From NCBI GenBank assembly GCA_963808725.1, contig CAWEGO010000001.1:806001-870000 (forward strand): DNA of 64,000 nucleotides, given 5' to 3'. Of the stretch, positions 43,328 through 52,946 are shown piece after piece. Position numbers and translations under genes: made by a program. The stretch's first letter is position 1; every line of letters starts with the position of its first letter. The stretch is from JAHFUA01 sp963808725 (GTDB lineage: Bacteria; Acidobacteriota; Terriglobia; Terriglobales; Acidobacteriaceae). The notes below the pieces were generated by a model. It was not told the DNA's origin, made no database searches, and saw nothing but the letters and a program-made list of their open reading frames with translations.

Positions 43328-44179
43328 CAATTTCTTTACGCGGATTTTACCACTGAAGGAACGCAGTTGGACGGACGAGGCGCCGGTGTTCGAGGTGCCG
43401 GCGAAGGAACGTCCCGGACTGGGGACGAAACTGGAGTGCTGCTTCTGCTGCAGCGGAAAGTCGTTCTCCACGCTGCCGGTGATGGAACGCGCAACCAGGT
43501 CCACGGAGGCGAAGGCCGGCAAAGCGACATCGATGTCGCCGGAGTGGTTCACCAGCATGTACTCGCCGCCCTCGCCGAAATCGCCGTTGTAGCGTATGGA
43601 TCCCTTGGCCGTGTTGACCGCGACTTTAGGACCGGAAACGGCCTCCAGTTGCACGTTACCGCTTAAGGAGATGACTTCGACGTGGCCATTGCTGATGCTG
43701 CCCAAGGTTACGGGGCCGCTGATGGTGCGCACATGCACGTGCGCATTCCTGACGTCGCGTACCTCCACCTGTGCGGCATCGCCTTCCACCGTCACGTCGC
43801 CGCGCAGCTTCTCCGCCGTGATTGGTCCGCTGGGCGCCCGCACGGTCACGCTGGCGTCGGCCGGCACCAGCACCTGGTACTCGACCTGGCCGTCGGATCC
43901 ATCGGCGCGCTGCAGGAAATGGGTGCTGGCCTGGATGCGATTGCCGGTCTGTCCACAATCGACTTCCACCTTGTCGGAGTGGGTGGTGGCGACGATTACT
44001 ACCTGGCGGCCCGCCGAGCCCTTGACGTCCACGGGGCCCGACTCGTTGCTGACGACCACGCTGGCACCCGGCGCCACGGTGTAGCGGCACTCCTTGCGGT
44101 TATCGGCGGCATAGGCGGCGACGGTCAGCACGCCGGCGGCTACGAGTGACCACTTCGCGCCGCCGCTCATCCTTTCCAT
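43319..44179 (-). CDS. DUF4097-type beta-repeat protein, exported
   Basis: A 286-residue protein with a signal peptide (about 6-25, ending AAYAA). A right-handed beta-repeat fold follows: GASVVVSNESGPVDVKGSAG, VTVRAPSGPITAEKLRGDVT, HVHVRTISGPVTLGSISNG, VISLSGNVQLEAVSG and NHSGDIDVALPAFASVDLVA. Such DUF4097 proteins often sit beside anti-sigma factors, as here. The start with MERMSGG is preferred because GGAGGAGAGAG precedes it; an ATG overlapping the anti-sigma stop is 45 bases upstream. The C-terminal residues lie in a repeat. Confidence 0.85.
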   Translation of the reverse strand: MERMSGGAKWSLVAAGVLTVAAYAADNRKECRYTVAPGASVVVSNESGPVDVKGSAGRQVVIVATTHSDKVEVDCGQTGNRIQASTHFLQRADGSDGQVEYQVLVPADASVTVRAPSGPITAEKLRGDVTVEGDAAQVEVRDVRNAHVHVRTISGPVTLGSISNGHVEVISLSGNVQLEAVSGPKVAVNTAKGSIRYNGDFGEGGEYMLVNHSGDIDVALPAFASVDLVARSITGSVENDFPLQQKQHSSFVPSPGRSFAGTSNTGASSVQLRSFSGKIRVKKLTH

Positions 44180-44220
44180 AAGTCTCTCTCCTCCGACCGG
44201 GCGCCCGCGAGGATTGTCAA

Positions 44221-44883
44221 TCATTCTCCGGAGCGATACATCGCCATCTCGTACAACAGCGCCTTCTGGTCGTAGGCGCGGATCAGGTGGCCGTGCGCAC
44301 CCATGTCCGTGGGATCCTGTTCTACGATGCGCCGGGCATCGCGGATGTAGGCATTGACCGCCTCCAGATTCTCACGGTAGGTGGATAGCATGGCAGGCGA
44401 CTTTTGCTGCACCATGCTCAGCACTTGCGCATCGTCCTCGTCCACGGGGACCGTGGACGGCACGCCGGCGGTGACCGGGGCGGGAACGCTGGCAGTGAGC
44501 GTGGGCGCGGCTTGGCGCGCGCCGCTATTGCGGAACCAGAGGACACCGATGGCGAACAGCAACATTGCGGCGAAGGCCAGCAGGGTACCGCCAGTTGCCC
44601 ATCGCCGCGGGCTCAGGACTGTTGCTGCTGGCGGGCGAAACCGCACCGTCCCCGCCGGGGGACGCACCAATCCTTCCCGCTCCAGGGCGCCTCGAATCCC
44701 GCTCCAGACGCGCGGGCTGGGGTCCTGCATCGGCAACAGCAACTTGGCCGCTTCCGCGATATAGCGGAGGTCCTGCACCAGGTCGGAACACATGGGGCAG
44801 GAGCGCAGATGGGCCTCCTCCTCCGCGTTCCCGCCGTTCTCGATGATGTTGGGCAGAAGTCTTTGGAACTCAGCGCAATTCAT
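44221..44883 (-). CDS. Zinc-finger anti-sigma factor
   Basis: A 220-residue membrane protein. Its cytoplasmic N-terminus has the anti-sigma zinc-finger pattern H-x3-C-x2-C (HLRSCPMCSDL, about 29-39, plus Cys3); one membrane segment is at about 107-127 and an extracytoplasmic helical domain follows (about 160-220). It should hold the preceding sigma factor inactive until an envelope signal arrives; this is inferred from the arrangement. It lies 33 bases downstream of the sigma gene. Confidence 0.88.
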   Translation of the reverse strand: MNCAEFQRLLPNIIENGGNAEEEAHLRSCPMCSDLVQDLRYIAEAAKLLLPMQDPSPRVWSGIRGALEREGLVRPPAGTVRFRPPAATVLSPRRWATGGTLLAFAAMLLFAIGVLWFRNSGARQAAPTLTASVPAPVTAGVPSTVPVDEDDAQVLSMVQQKSPAMLSTYRENLEAVNAYIRDARRIVEQDPTDMGAHGHLIRAYDQKALLYEMAMYRSGE

Positions 44884-44915
44884 GGCTACAACCCTCTCCC
44901 CATATACTCCCTGCC

Positions 44916-45521
44916 TCAGTGTCGGATGGCCTTTTCGGCTCTGCTTACTCTGAGCAGGTCTCTCAACTTCATTCTGGCCTTGTGCAACTGCGACTTGCTG
45001 TTGCCGATCGAGCAACCCATCATCTCCGCGATCTCGTTGTGCTCGTAGCCCTCGACATCGTGCAGCACAAAGATGACGCGGTAGCCGGGAGGCAGGCTTT
45101 CGATCGCGCGCTGCAAATTGAGCCGGTCAAGGGACCCGGTCAGTGCACTGTCGCGGGCGCCAAAGTCTTTTCTCGGCCCATCCTCCTGCTGCGGCTCCAG
45201 GCTCTCCTCCAACGAAACCTCCGGGATTCCTTTCTTGCGCAAGTGCATCAGCACCACGTTAACCGACAACCGGTGCAGCCAGGTGGAAAACGCCGACTCA
45301 CCGCGGAAGGTCGCGATCTTGCGATAGAGCTGCAAGAATGCCTCCTGCGTGAGGTCTTCCGCCTCGGCCGTGTTCCCGGTCATGCGCAGGCAAAGCGAAT
45401 ACACCCGCCGTTTGTGCAAGGCATACAGCACCTCGAACGACTCGGCGTCTCCCTGCTTGGCCCGCTCAATTGCCTCTGCCTCTGCGATCCCGGGGCCGGC
45501 TGATTTTTTCGGTTGTGCCAA
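44916..45521 (-). CDS. ECF-type RNA polymerase sigma factor
   Basis: A 201-residue sigma-70 family protein of the RpoE-like ECF group. Region 2 spans about 28-95 (FEVLYALHKRRVYSLCLRMT, AEDLTQEAFLQLYRKIATF, FSTWLHRLSVNVVLMHLRKK) and region 4 spans about 135-190 (LPPGYRVIFVLHDVEGYEHN, EIAEMMGCSIGNSKSQLHKAR). The linker is long and acidic. With the anti-sigma and DUF4097 genes it forms a three-gene unit that probably controls an envelope stress regulon including itself. Confidence 0.95.
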   Translation of the reverse strand: MAQPKKSAGPGIAEAEAIERAKQGDAESFEVLYALHKRRVYSLCLRMTGNTAEAEDLTQEAFLQLYRKIATFRGESAFSTWLHRLSVNVVLMHLRKKGIPEVSLEESLEPQQEDGPRKDFGARDSALTGSLDRLNLQRAIESLPPGYRVIFVLHDVEGYEHNEIAEMMGCSIGNSKSQLHKARMKLRDLLRVSRAEKAIRH

Positions 45522-45699
45522 ATCGCCTTTGCAGGCCGCATCTACCTAGATGCGGCCTAACTACCTGTTCGTTGTATTGGTTGCTTGGGCTGCAAAACTT
45601 CAGTAACCCGCCGGCCCAGTCGCCCGACGCTGGTGGGCGAGAGGGGCTCGGCTTCGGCTTCCTCACCTGAGATGAGGAAAAGGGGGATTGGGGTGCGGT

Positions 45700-47064
45700 T
45701 TATCCCGGGCTCCGGGTGGTGATGGTTTCCAGGCCGTGGCCTTGGGGACCGGTCTCGCGGCGCCGCAGCAGGATAGCAAAAACTACCCCCAGAGAGGCGA
45801 GGGCCGTCAGAATGTGCAGCATCGGCAAGTATCCGGCGGGATTGGTCTCCCCGGCATGGGCGGTGTCGTTGGCTAACCCTAGGAAGTAGTTGAACGATGC
45901 CATTCCCATATTCTGGATCATGGTCATCAGGCCGAGGGCGGTCCCCAGCGTCTTCTGCTCCACGATATAAGCCACCGACGGCCAGATGACCGCCGGCACC
46001 AGCGAAAAGGCAACCCCCATCATCGCCATCGATGCCACCAAATGTATGGGGGCAACGAACTGAGTGCTCCAGGGCCAGGGCAAGCGAACGCGCACCAGCA
46101 GGTCGGAATGCACATATCCCATAATCGAAAACACGGGTATGAGCAGGGCCGAGCCGAAGATCATCAGCAGGGCGCGCTTGCCCACCCGGTCGGCCAAGAG
46201 GCCGAACAGCGGCGTGCCCACCATGGTGCAGGCCGTCAGGATGCTCAGCAGCAGCCCTGCGTCGGCGAGCGGCATCCGCTGCTGGTGCTGGAAGAACTTC
46301 ACCGCGAAGGTTTCGAACGGGAAGATGGCCGAGTAAAACACTACACACAGACCCACCAGGTACCAGTAGGAGCGGCCGAATTTCAGGATGTCGCTGGCTA
46401 CAACCTTGTCGGTTTCACCGGCGTGTCCAAGATGGTAGTGGCGCTCCGCGCGCACTTCCAGAATCCAATACAGGATCGGCCCGATGACGCACATGGTCAC
46501 AAACCCAACACCGATCAGCCACGGTGTTTGCCAGGAGTGGTAGGCGCTTGCCGCCCAGCTCGGGGAACTTTGCGCCAGCAGGGTCCCAAAACGCGCGATC
46601 ACCAGGTTGATGCCGAACGCGAAACTGAGTTCTTTTCCTCGAAACCACTTGGCCAGGGCGGTGGTGACGGAGACGATCAACGACTCCGCCCCCATACCGA
46701 AAACGAAGCGGCCGCTGGCCATAACGCCGAAATGCGGCGTGGCCGCGGTGAGGATGGCGCCTGCCAGACAGATGACGCCGAACAGGAGGGTAGCCTTGCG
46801 CGTGCCGATTCGGTCGATGATCACGCCGCCGATCAGAACCGTGGCGATGGGGGCGATGCTGTAGAACGAATTCAGCAGCCCGATGTTCTGGTCGCTGAAG
46901 CCGAGCTGCTTTTGCAGAATGTCGGCCAGCGGGCTAAGCGCGTCGTAGAAGTAATAGTTGCCGAACATCGCCAAGCTGACGAAGATCAGCACCGTCCAGC
47001 GATAGGCGGCCGAGGGCGCGGGCAGCGTGGCCGCGACAGGTGTGGTTATGGTGGGTTCTGCCAT
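45700..47064 (-). CDS. Major facilitator superfamily transporter
   Basis: A 454-residue protein with about 12 membrane segments in two halves and a central cytoplasmic loop (ERHYHLGHAGETDKVV). The loop 2-3 motif is GGVIIDRIGTRKATLLFG, and the matching one in the second half is FGLLADRVGKRALLMIFG. It resembles oxalate/formate or nitrate-type carriers only in general. The substrate cannot be named. It stands alone between the sigma operon and a plus-strand hypothetical gene. Confidence 0.9.
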   Translation of the reverse strand: MAEPTITTPVAATLPAPSAAYRWTVLIFVSLAMFGNYYFYDALSPLADILQKQLGFSDQNIGLLNSFYSIAPIATVLIGGVIIDRIGTRKATLLFGVICLAGAILTAATPHFGVMASGRFVFGMGAESLIVSVTTALAKWFRGKELSFAFGINLVIARFGTLLAQSSPSWAASAYHSWQTPWLIGVGFVTMCVIGPILYWILEVRAERHYHLGHAGETDKVVASDILKFGRSYWYLVGLCVVFYSAIFPFETFAVKFFQHQQRMPLADAGLLLSILTACTMVGTPLFGLLADRVGKRALLMIFGSALLIPVFSIMGYVHSDLLVRVRLPWPWSTQFVAPIHLVASMAMMGVAFSLVPAVIWPSVAYIVEQKTLGTALGLMTMIQNMGMASFNYFLGLANDTAHAGETNPAGYLPMLHILTALASLGVVFAILLRRRETGPQGHGLETITTRSPG

Positions 47065-47174
47065 CCCGGGCCTTAGAGGACTAAAGTCAAGATATCAGAT
47101 TGAAGGCAGGAATACAGTTGGAGTCTTCAGACTGGGGCCAAGGTGTCGCTGGTAGTGCTGCATGGAGCCAAACA

Positions 47175-47822
47175 ATGGCAAGTAACACCCGATTCGGCCA
47201 ATTGGATCAGTTGGCGCAGGCCGCCCAGGGCTCTGACCCAGGCGCACTACGCAACCTAGTCGTGGAGGTCTTTCGAACCGCTGGACTGCAGGACGATCAG
47301 GCAGGTTCGTTCCAGGACCGCGTAGTCGCAGCCGAGCTGGCATACAGGGCCGGTCAGCACGCCGCGGTTCCCGAGGGTAGCATCGTACACGGTCTCAATC
47401 AGCTGGCGACCACGCTTGCCCTCCCGTCCTATGCACAAACGAGCCCGGGCCAGGTTCGCCGCGTCAGGGTCGCCCTGATTACGCTCGTTCCGCATATCCG
47501 CACAAGGCAGGTCGAGGCGCAGGGAAATGCTTTTTCGGATCGGATGTCGCCTGCCGAAGCCGCCCTCGTGACGTTAATGTTAATAAAGCAAAAACTGGAC
47601 AACCCTGACTTTCAAGTCGAGCCCTCAGCGTGGGAGCAGAAGCACCCTGTCGTTGCTCCCGCGTCCGCCGGCGGGGCCGCTCCTCGCCCTCAGCCGCAAC
47701 TGCAGTTGGTGCCGACAGCCGACCAGGCCTTACGCAGGGCCCTGCGTAACGCGGCTTCGGGGACGCCAAGCGTGGATCTCCAACAGCTTGTTAATGGACT
47801 GGTGGCCGATCTCGGCTATTAA
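47175..47822 (+). CDS. Hypothetical protein, no recognised family
   Basis: A 215-residue soluble protein: a helical N-terminal domain (about 1-140), a Pro/Ala/Gln-rich linker (about 145-180) and a short helix at the C-terminus (ALRRALRNAASG, LQQLVNGLVADLGY). No signal peptide. ATG 47175 is used since translation from it avoids a poorly coding 25-residue lead. It is followed immediately by the double-hairpin repeat. Nothing in the context suggests a function. Confidence 0.55.
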   Translation: MASNTRFGQLDQLAQAAQGSDPGALRNLVVEVFRTAGLQDDQAGSFQDRVVAAELAYRAGQHAAVPEGSIVHGLNQLATTLALPSYAQTSPGQVRRVRVALITLVPHIRTRQVEAQGNAFSDRMSPAEAALVTLMLIKQKLDNPDFQVEPSAWEQKHPVVAPASAGGAAPRPQPQLQLVPTADQALRRALRNAASGTPSVDLQQLVNGLVADLGY

Positions 47823-47838
47823 ACGAAGAACAGAGCAA

Positions 47839-47931
47839 GGTGCCCCACATCTGCCCGTAGTTGGCAGATGTGGGAACGGTTTCGGTAAAGTGAAGCCCAC
47901 ATCTGCCAAAAGCGGGCAGATGTGGGGCACC
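47839..47931. repeat. Double-hairpin element with 18-bp perfect terminal inverted repeats
   Basis: GGTGCCCCACATCTGCCC (47839-47856) and its exact inverse (47914-47931) bound the element. Internal copies GGCAGATGTGGG (about 47863-47874) and CCCACATCTGCC (about 47896-47907) let it fold either as two small hairpins or as one long one. The ends share GGTGCCCCA with 27915-28090. Confidence 0.8.
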
Positions 47932-47952
47932 AAGGCGCTCACACTTACGAAC

Positions 47953-48537
47953 TCACCGTGGATTCTGAGGCGGCTTCTCGTGAGCCTTCAGATTCTGCAC
48001 GTCGCCATTGGTGAACGTGCGCGCGCTCGCAGGTTTCGGCTGCTGGCGCATCTCGCGCGCCGCTTCGGCCAGGCTGCGCCAATCACCCGGCCCACGGGCG
48101 TTGACCACATCGAATTGCGCCGCTCCCAGGCCGGTCCCCGAGCCCGCCTCGCTAGCTTGCGGCGCGGACTCCATCGGTACCATGGCCCCGGGTTGGCTAA
48201 CCTCCGTGGCGGTTTGAACTGCAGGAAGCGCTGGGGTGAGACTTTCGAGCGTGGAGTTGGTGGCGCCCACCTGCAGATTCGAGGTTGCGTCAGTGGCTCC
48301 GACCGGGTTGGCGGAGACGGTGGATAAACTTACGGTGGGCGTGACCAGCAATGGCGGGTAGCTGGAGCCAGCCGAGGTGGCGTAACCGGACTGGATGAGC
48401 AAGCCGCCATACGGGGTGGCAATGACGATCGGCGCCACCGCTGATCCCTGTTGTCCGCCAGCGGTGGAGTTAGAAGTTTGCCCCACGGCGAGGGTCGTGA
48501 GGAGCAGCAGAGCACAGATTACAAGCGTTGCACGCAT
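47953..48537 (-). CDS. Hypothetical exported low-complexity protein
   Basis: A 194-residue protein with a signal peptide (about 3-19, LVICALLLLTTLAVGQ). The mature part is rich in Ser, Thr, Ala and Pro, without cysteines, and a more charged tail follows (WRSLAEAAREMRQQPKPASA). It may be a surface or periplasmic spacer protein. No family recognised. ATG 48537 starts the signal peptide directly. It lies downstream of the ThiF-like gene on the same strand with a 121-base gap. Confidence 0.6.
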   Translation of the reverse strand: MRATLVICALLLLTTLAVGQTSNSTAGGQQGSAVAPIVIATPYGGLLIQSGYATSAGSSYPPLLVTPTVSLSTVSANPVGATDATSNLQVGATNSTLESLTPALPAVQTATEVSQPGAMVPMESAPQASEAGSGTGLGAAQFDVVNARGPGDWRSLAEAAREMRQQPKPASARTFTNGDVQNLKAHEKPPQNPR

Positions 48538-48658
48538 TGGGCACCTCTGTTCACGCAGGTTCTTGGATTTGCCGGGGGGCCGCGGGGATGCTTGGATTTC
48601 CACCGCGGCACGCCAACCATGGGTGCACCGGGGGCCCCGGATGTGGTGGCAGTCCCGG

Positions 48659-49681
48659 CTAGGAGCCTACGTATCGCGCGTAGAGACTGCGGGCGATCGC
48701 CATATCGGTCGTGCCCTTGATGATGGCGCGGCCGTCGGGGAACAGCGTCATCTCGTAATCTTCGCGCCAGAACTTTAGCACAAAATCGTTGTGGCGGACG
48801 GTGCCATGTGGTTTCAGGCGTTCCGTCATCTCGGCGAAGTCGATGGGCCGCTCCCGTTCGTGGATCTGCACGGAATTGCGCCCGCACAGGGTGATATGCG
48901 GCCGTCCCTTTCCTTCCAGGTGGATAAACTCCCGTTCCCCGCAGGTCTGGCAATCGGCGCGCGGGCGGTCGGTCGAGATCTCCGAGCGCTCGTTGGTCCA
49001 CACGTCAAAGGAGAGCAGGGTGCGCCGGAGCCGGTCGCGCGCCCCCACCAGCAACTTCAAAGCTTCCGTGGCCTGGATGGAGGCGATCAGGTTGACGGCG
49101 GAGTTCAGAATCCCGGAGGTGTCGCAGGTCTCGACCACGCCACGGGGCGGGGCAGGGAAGACGCACGCCAGGCAGGCAGTCTCGCCCGGCAGGATGTCCA
49201 TGGTCACGCCGTAGCTGCCCACGGCGGCGGCGTAGATCCAGGGCCGGTTCTGCTCGACGGCGTAATCGTTCACCAAATAGCGGGTCTCGAAGTTATCGGT
49301 GCCGTCGAGCACGAGGTCGGCATTCGCCAGCAGGCTCGCGACATTGGTCGGCGTGAGGTCGGCGACCTGCGGCTCGACCACGATCTCCGAGTTGAAGGCG
49401 GCGATCTTGCGCGCCGCCGCCAGGGCTTTGGGCACCGATTCGGCGGCGTCGTTCTCGTCAAACAGCGACTGGCGCTGGAGGTTGCTGGGCTCGACATAAT
49501 CGCGGTCGATGATGCGCAAGCTCCCCACGCCGGCGCGCGCCAGCAAAGAAGCCAGGGCCGAGCCGGTGGCGCCGCAGCCGACGATGGCCACACGGGCGCT
49601 GGCCAACCGGCGCTGGCCTTCTGCGCCGATGCCGCGGAACAGCATCTGACGGGAGTAGCGTTCCTCCGAAGTCATGGGCAT
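48659..49681 (-). CDS. ThiF/MoeB-family adenylyltransferase with extra C-terminal domain
   Basis: An E1-like enzyme of 340 residues that adenylates the C-terminus of a ubiquitin-like sulfur carrier (ThiS or MoaD). The nucleotide loop is VAIVGCGATGSALA (about 32-45); DYVEPSNLQRQSLF, DGTDNFETRYLVND and the cysteines of ACLACVF and CQTCG (Zn site) follow. Residues 255-340 form an additional domain (HITLCGRNSVQIHER... FKFWREDYEMTLFPDGRAII) not found in E. coli ThiF/MoeB. Given thiG elsewhere in the window, thiamine synthesis is likely, but MoeB is possible. The start could also be the second Met (49675). Confidence 0.88.
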   Translation of the reverse strand: MPMTSEERYSRQMLFRGIGAEGQRRLASARVAIVGCGATGSALASLLARAGVGSLRIIDRDYVEPSNLQRQSLFDENDAAESVPKALAAARKIAAFNSEIVVEPQVADLTPTNVASLLANADLVLDGTDNFETRYLVNDYAVEQNRPWIYAAAVGSYGVTMDILPGETACLACVFPAPPRGVVETCDTSGILNSAVNLIASIQATEALKLLVGARDRLRRTLLSFDVWTNERSEISTDRPRADCQTCGEREFIHLEGKGRPHITLCGRNSVQIHERERPIDFAEMTERLKPHGTVRHNDFVLKFWREDYEMTLFPDGRAIIKGTTDMAIARSLYARYVGS

Positions 49682-49840
49682 GGTCTCGTGCCAGCCAGTA
49701 TTATAAGAGTCCGCTCGGTAGTGGCCGAAAGCGAAGCCAGGGCGGCCGTTCGCAAGTGCAACGAGATCATCAGGAGCACACATCCTATAAGGCATCGGGT
49801 CGGCAGCCGGATCCCATCCGGCGAAGGGACAAAGTCTGGT

Positions 49841-52800
49841 GTGGCGCGGGCAGCGCTCAGGACGGCGCTCAGCATGGGGTTGGCGTGTGTTTCCGCCGCC
49901 AGCGTCCCGGTGTGGGCGCAGCAGAACCTTTCTCCGCAAAACCCGCCGCCGGTGGTCCGCGCCGATCCTGGGGCGGGCTCGACGGCTCCTGCAACGCCAC
50001 CGGACCTTGGGTCGCTGAACTCCCTCGCCGGCCGGCCGGTGCACGACATTCAGTTTCGCGGCGTGACCTCGATCGTGGACGCGCACCGGCTGTTGGCGCT
50101 GATCCCGCAGAAAGCCGGCCAGCCCCTCGACAAGCGTAAGCTGCGCAGCAGTGTCCAGGCGCTGTACGCCACCGGGCGCTTCCAGGATATTCAGGTGGCG
50201 GCGGAGCCCGCGCCGCCGAACGAGCTTTCCCTGATATTCATCGCTAGGGAGAACCAGTTCGTAGGCCCAGTGGGTCTGGCGGGTGCTCCCAGGCACGGTC
50301 CGACCGAACACCAGTTGGTGAATGCCAGCAAGCTGCGCCTGGGCGAACTGCTCACCGATGAGCGGCTGAAGCAGGCGGTCGCCGGCATCGAGAGAATCCT
50401 GGAAGATAACGGCTTCTATCGCGCCACCATCACCCCGCAGCTCACCCCGCACCCGGACACGCAGCAGGCGGACATCCTCTTCCGCGTCGAGGCTGGTCCG
50501 CGGGCGCACGTGGGCGAGATCAAGGTGACGGGAAATCCCGGTTTCACCAGCGAACAGATCGGCGCGATCGCCAAGCTGCGCCGCGGAGATGAGGCGACCT
50601 CACAGAGCGTGACGCGGGCCCTGCAGAGACTGCGCAAGCACTATCAGAAGGAGGCTCGGCTGGAAGCGCAGGTTTCGCTGGTCAGCCGCAACTATCGTCC
50701 GGAGAGCAACACGGTCGATTACACCCTGAACATCGTGCGCGGGCCGGTGGTCGCCGTGCACGTGGAAGGCGCCCGCGTGGCCGGGGCGGTAATCAAGCGG
50801 TCGGTTCCCATCTTCGAGGAAGGGGCGGTGGATGACGATCTGCTCAACGAGGGCCGCCGCAATCTGCGCGACTACCTGCAGACCGAGGGTTACTACGACT
50901 CCCAGGTCAGCGTGGTGCGCAAGGCGCAGCTTGGCGCGGATCGCACCGACATCATTTTTGACGTGGACAAGGGCGAGCGGCACAAGCTGGTGGCGGTGGC
51001 GCTGGAGGGCAACAAGTACTTCCCCGACGACCTCATCCGCGACCGTCTGCAGATTCAGCCCGCGGGCTGGCTGCTGGAGCATGGTCTCTTCAGCCAGTCC
51101 CTGCTCGCCCGTGATGTGGAGTCGGTTCGCGATCTCTACCACGCCAATGGTTTTCTGCAGGTGAATGTCTACGCCGAGGTGCAGGATGACTATCTCGGCC
51201 AGCACGGCCACATGCGAGTGATCGTGCATATCGTGGAGGGCCGGCAGACGCTGGTCAGGGATCTCAACATCGTAGGAGCGACGACTTTCGCCGGGATCGC
51301 ATTGCAGAGCCTGCTCGCCAACGTTCCCGGGCAGCCGTTCTCCGACGCCAACATGGTGGCGGACCAGGATGCGTTGGTGAATTTCTATTTCAACCGCGGC
51401 TTTCCCGAACGTCAGCATGAACTACGCCGCCCAGCCCGTAGCCGGCGAACCCACCCGCATGGTTGTTACCTACACCATCCACGAGGGAGAACGCGTGTAT
51501 GTGAATCAGGTGCTGGTGAGCGGGCTGTACTACACCCGTCCCTCTGTCGTGAACCAGCAAATCGTTCCGCATCCGGGCAACCCGCTCAGCCAGGCTGACA
51601 TGCTCAAGACGCAGAGCCGGCTCTACGATCTCGGCATCTTCAACGAGGTGGATGTGGCGGTGCAGAATCCCGAGGGCGAGGAGGCCTACAAGGATGTTCT
51701 GCTTAACCTGACCGAAGCCCGCCGCTACACCTTCGACTACGGCCTGGGGTTCGAGGTGCAGACCGGAGGGGCGCCGGGCACGGCGACCAATCCGCAGGGG
51801 CGTACCGGGGCCAGTCCTCGCGTATCGTTCGACGCCAGCCGCCTGAACTTCCGCGGACGCAACGACACGATCTTCTTCCAGTCCCACGTCGGACGGCTGG
51901 AGCAACTCGCCCTGCTGGGGTACTCCGTCCCCAACTGGCTGGACCACGAGAAACTCAAGCTTACTTTCAACATCGTTTACGACAATACCCTCGACGTCTT
52001 CACCTTTACCTCCCAGCGCACGGAAGGATCCATGCAGGTGCAGCAATCCCTGAGCAAGGCCACTACGCTGCTGTACCGCCTGACCTACCGCGACGTCAGG
52101 GTGTCGAACCTGGTGATCAGCGAAGCGCTCGTGCCCCAACTGTCCCTGCCCGTGCGCATTGGTATGCCCAGTTTTACTTTCATCCGCGACACGCGCGACG
52201 ATCCCGTGAACTCGCACAAGGGCAATTACTTCGTGTTCGACACCGGCGTGACCTCGCACGTGCTGGCGTCGCAAGCCAACTTTGCGCGCTTTCTGGTGCA
52301 GCACTCCGAGTATCACGCCTTCGGGAACAAAGGCAGGTTTGTGCTCGCGCATTCCACGCAGTTGGGCATCGAGCAGCCCTGGGGCGGGCCCTCGGCCATC
52401 GTCCCGCTGGCGGAGCGGTTCTTTTCCGGTGGCGGCAATTCGCTGCGCGGCTTTGCCATCAATGAGGCCGGTCCGCGCGATCTTGGGACCGGGTACCAGC
52501 TCGGGGGAGAAGCCCTGTTCGTGAACAATCTGGAGCTTCGTCTTCCGCCCGTGCCCTTGCCCTTCCTTGGCAAGGACCTGAGCCCGGTGATCTTTCACGA
52601 CATGGGAAACGTGTTCGCATCCACTTCCGCCTTGTTTCCCAGCATCGTCCGCTGGTCGCAGCCCAACCTCGCGGAATGCAAGAGCCTCGTGAACCAGCAG
52701 CCGAGCAATGCTGGGAACATTCCGCTTTGCAATTCCATTTTTAACAACTCCTCGCAGGCAGTGGGTGGAGGGATTCGCTACCGCACGCCGATCGGGCCAG

Positions 52801-52946
52801 TTCGCTTCGACGTGAGCTACAACCTGAATCCGTCCACCTATCTCATCGGATTCCAATCGCCGCAGCCGCCGCCGCCGGCGCTGCAGCCGACCTTTCAGAT
52901 GTTGCACCGGGTGAACTTTTTCTTCAGCATCGGGCAGACGTTCTGA
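49841..52946 (+). CDS. Omp85 outer-membrane assembly protein (BamA/TamA-like), frameshifted
   Basis: From GTG 49841 the protein has a signal peptide (ARAALRTALSMGLACVSAAS, ending VWAQ), then about five POTRA repeats (e.g. VHDIQFRGVTSIVDAHRLLA, HVGEIKVTGNPGFTSEQIG, LVRDLNIVGATTFAGIALQS). At about 51405-51412 the frame must slip by one base (NRGFP to NVSMNYAAQPV) to enter the last POTRA and the 16-strand barrel, whose hallmarks are SFTFIRDTRDDPVN, FSGGGNSLRGFA and a terminal Phe (FFFSIGQTF). Joined length is about 1034 residues. It overlaps the SurA-like gene (TGATG). With TamB downstream, it may be a TamA-like partner. Confidence 0.88.

Noticed and set aside
49682..50509. N-terminal extension of the ThiF-like protein to 616 residues
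   Set aside because: The extra sequence is antisense to the Omp85 signal peptide and POTRA region; the conserved ThiF start is at 49681.
51390..52907. Long open frame of about 505 codons on the minus strand
   Set aside because: It is antisense to the Omp85 barrel; no recognisable protein motif.
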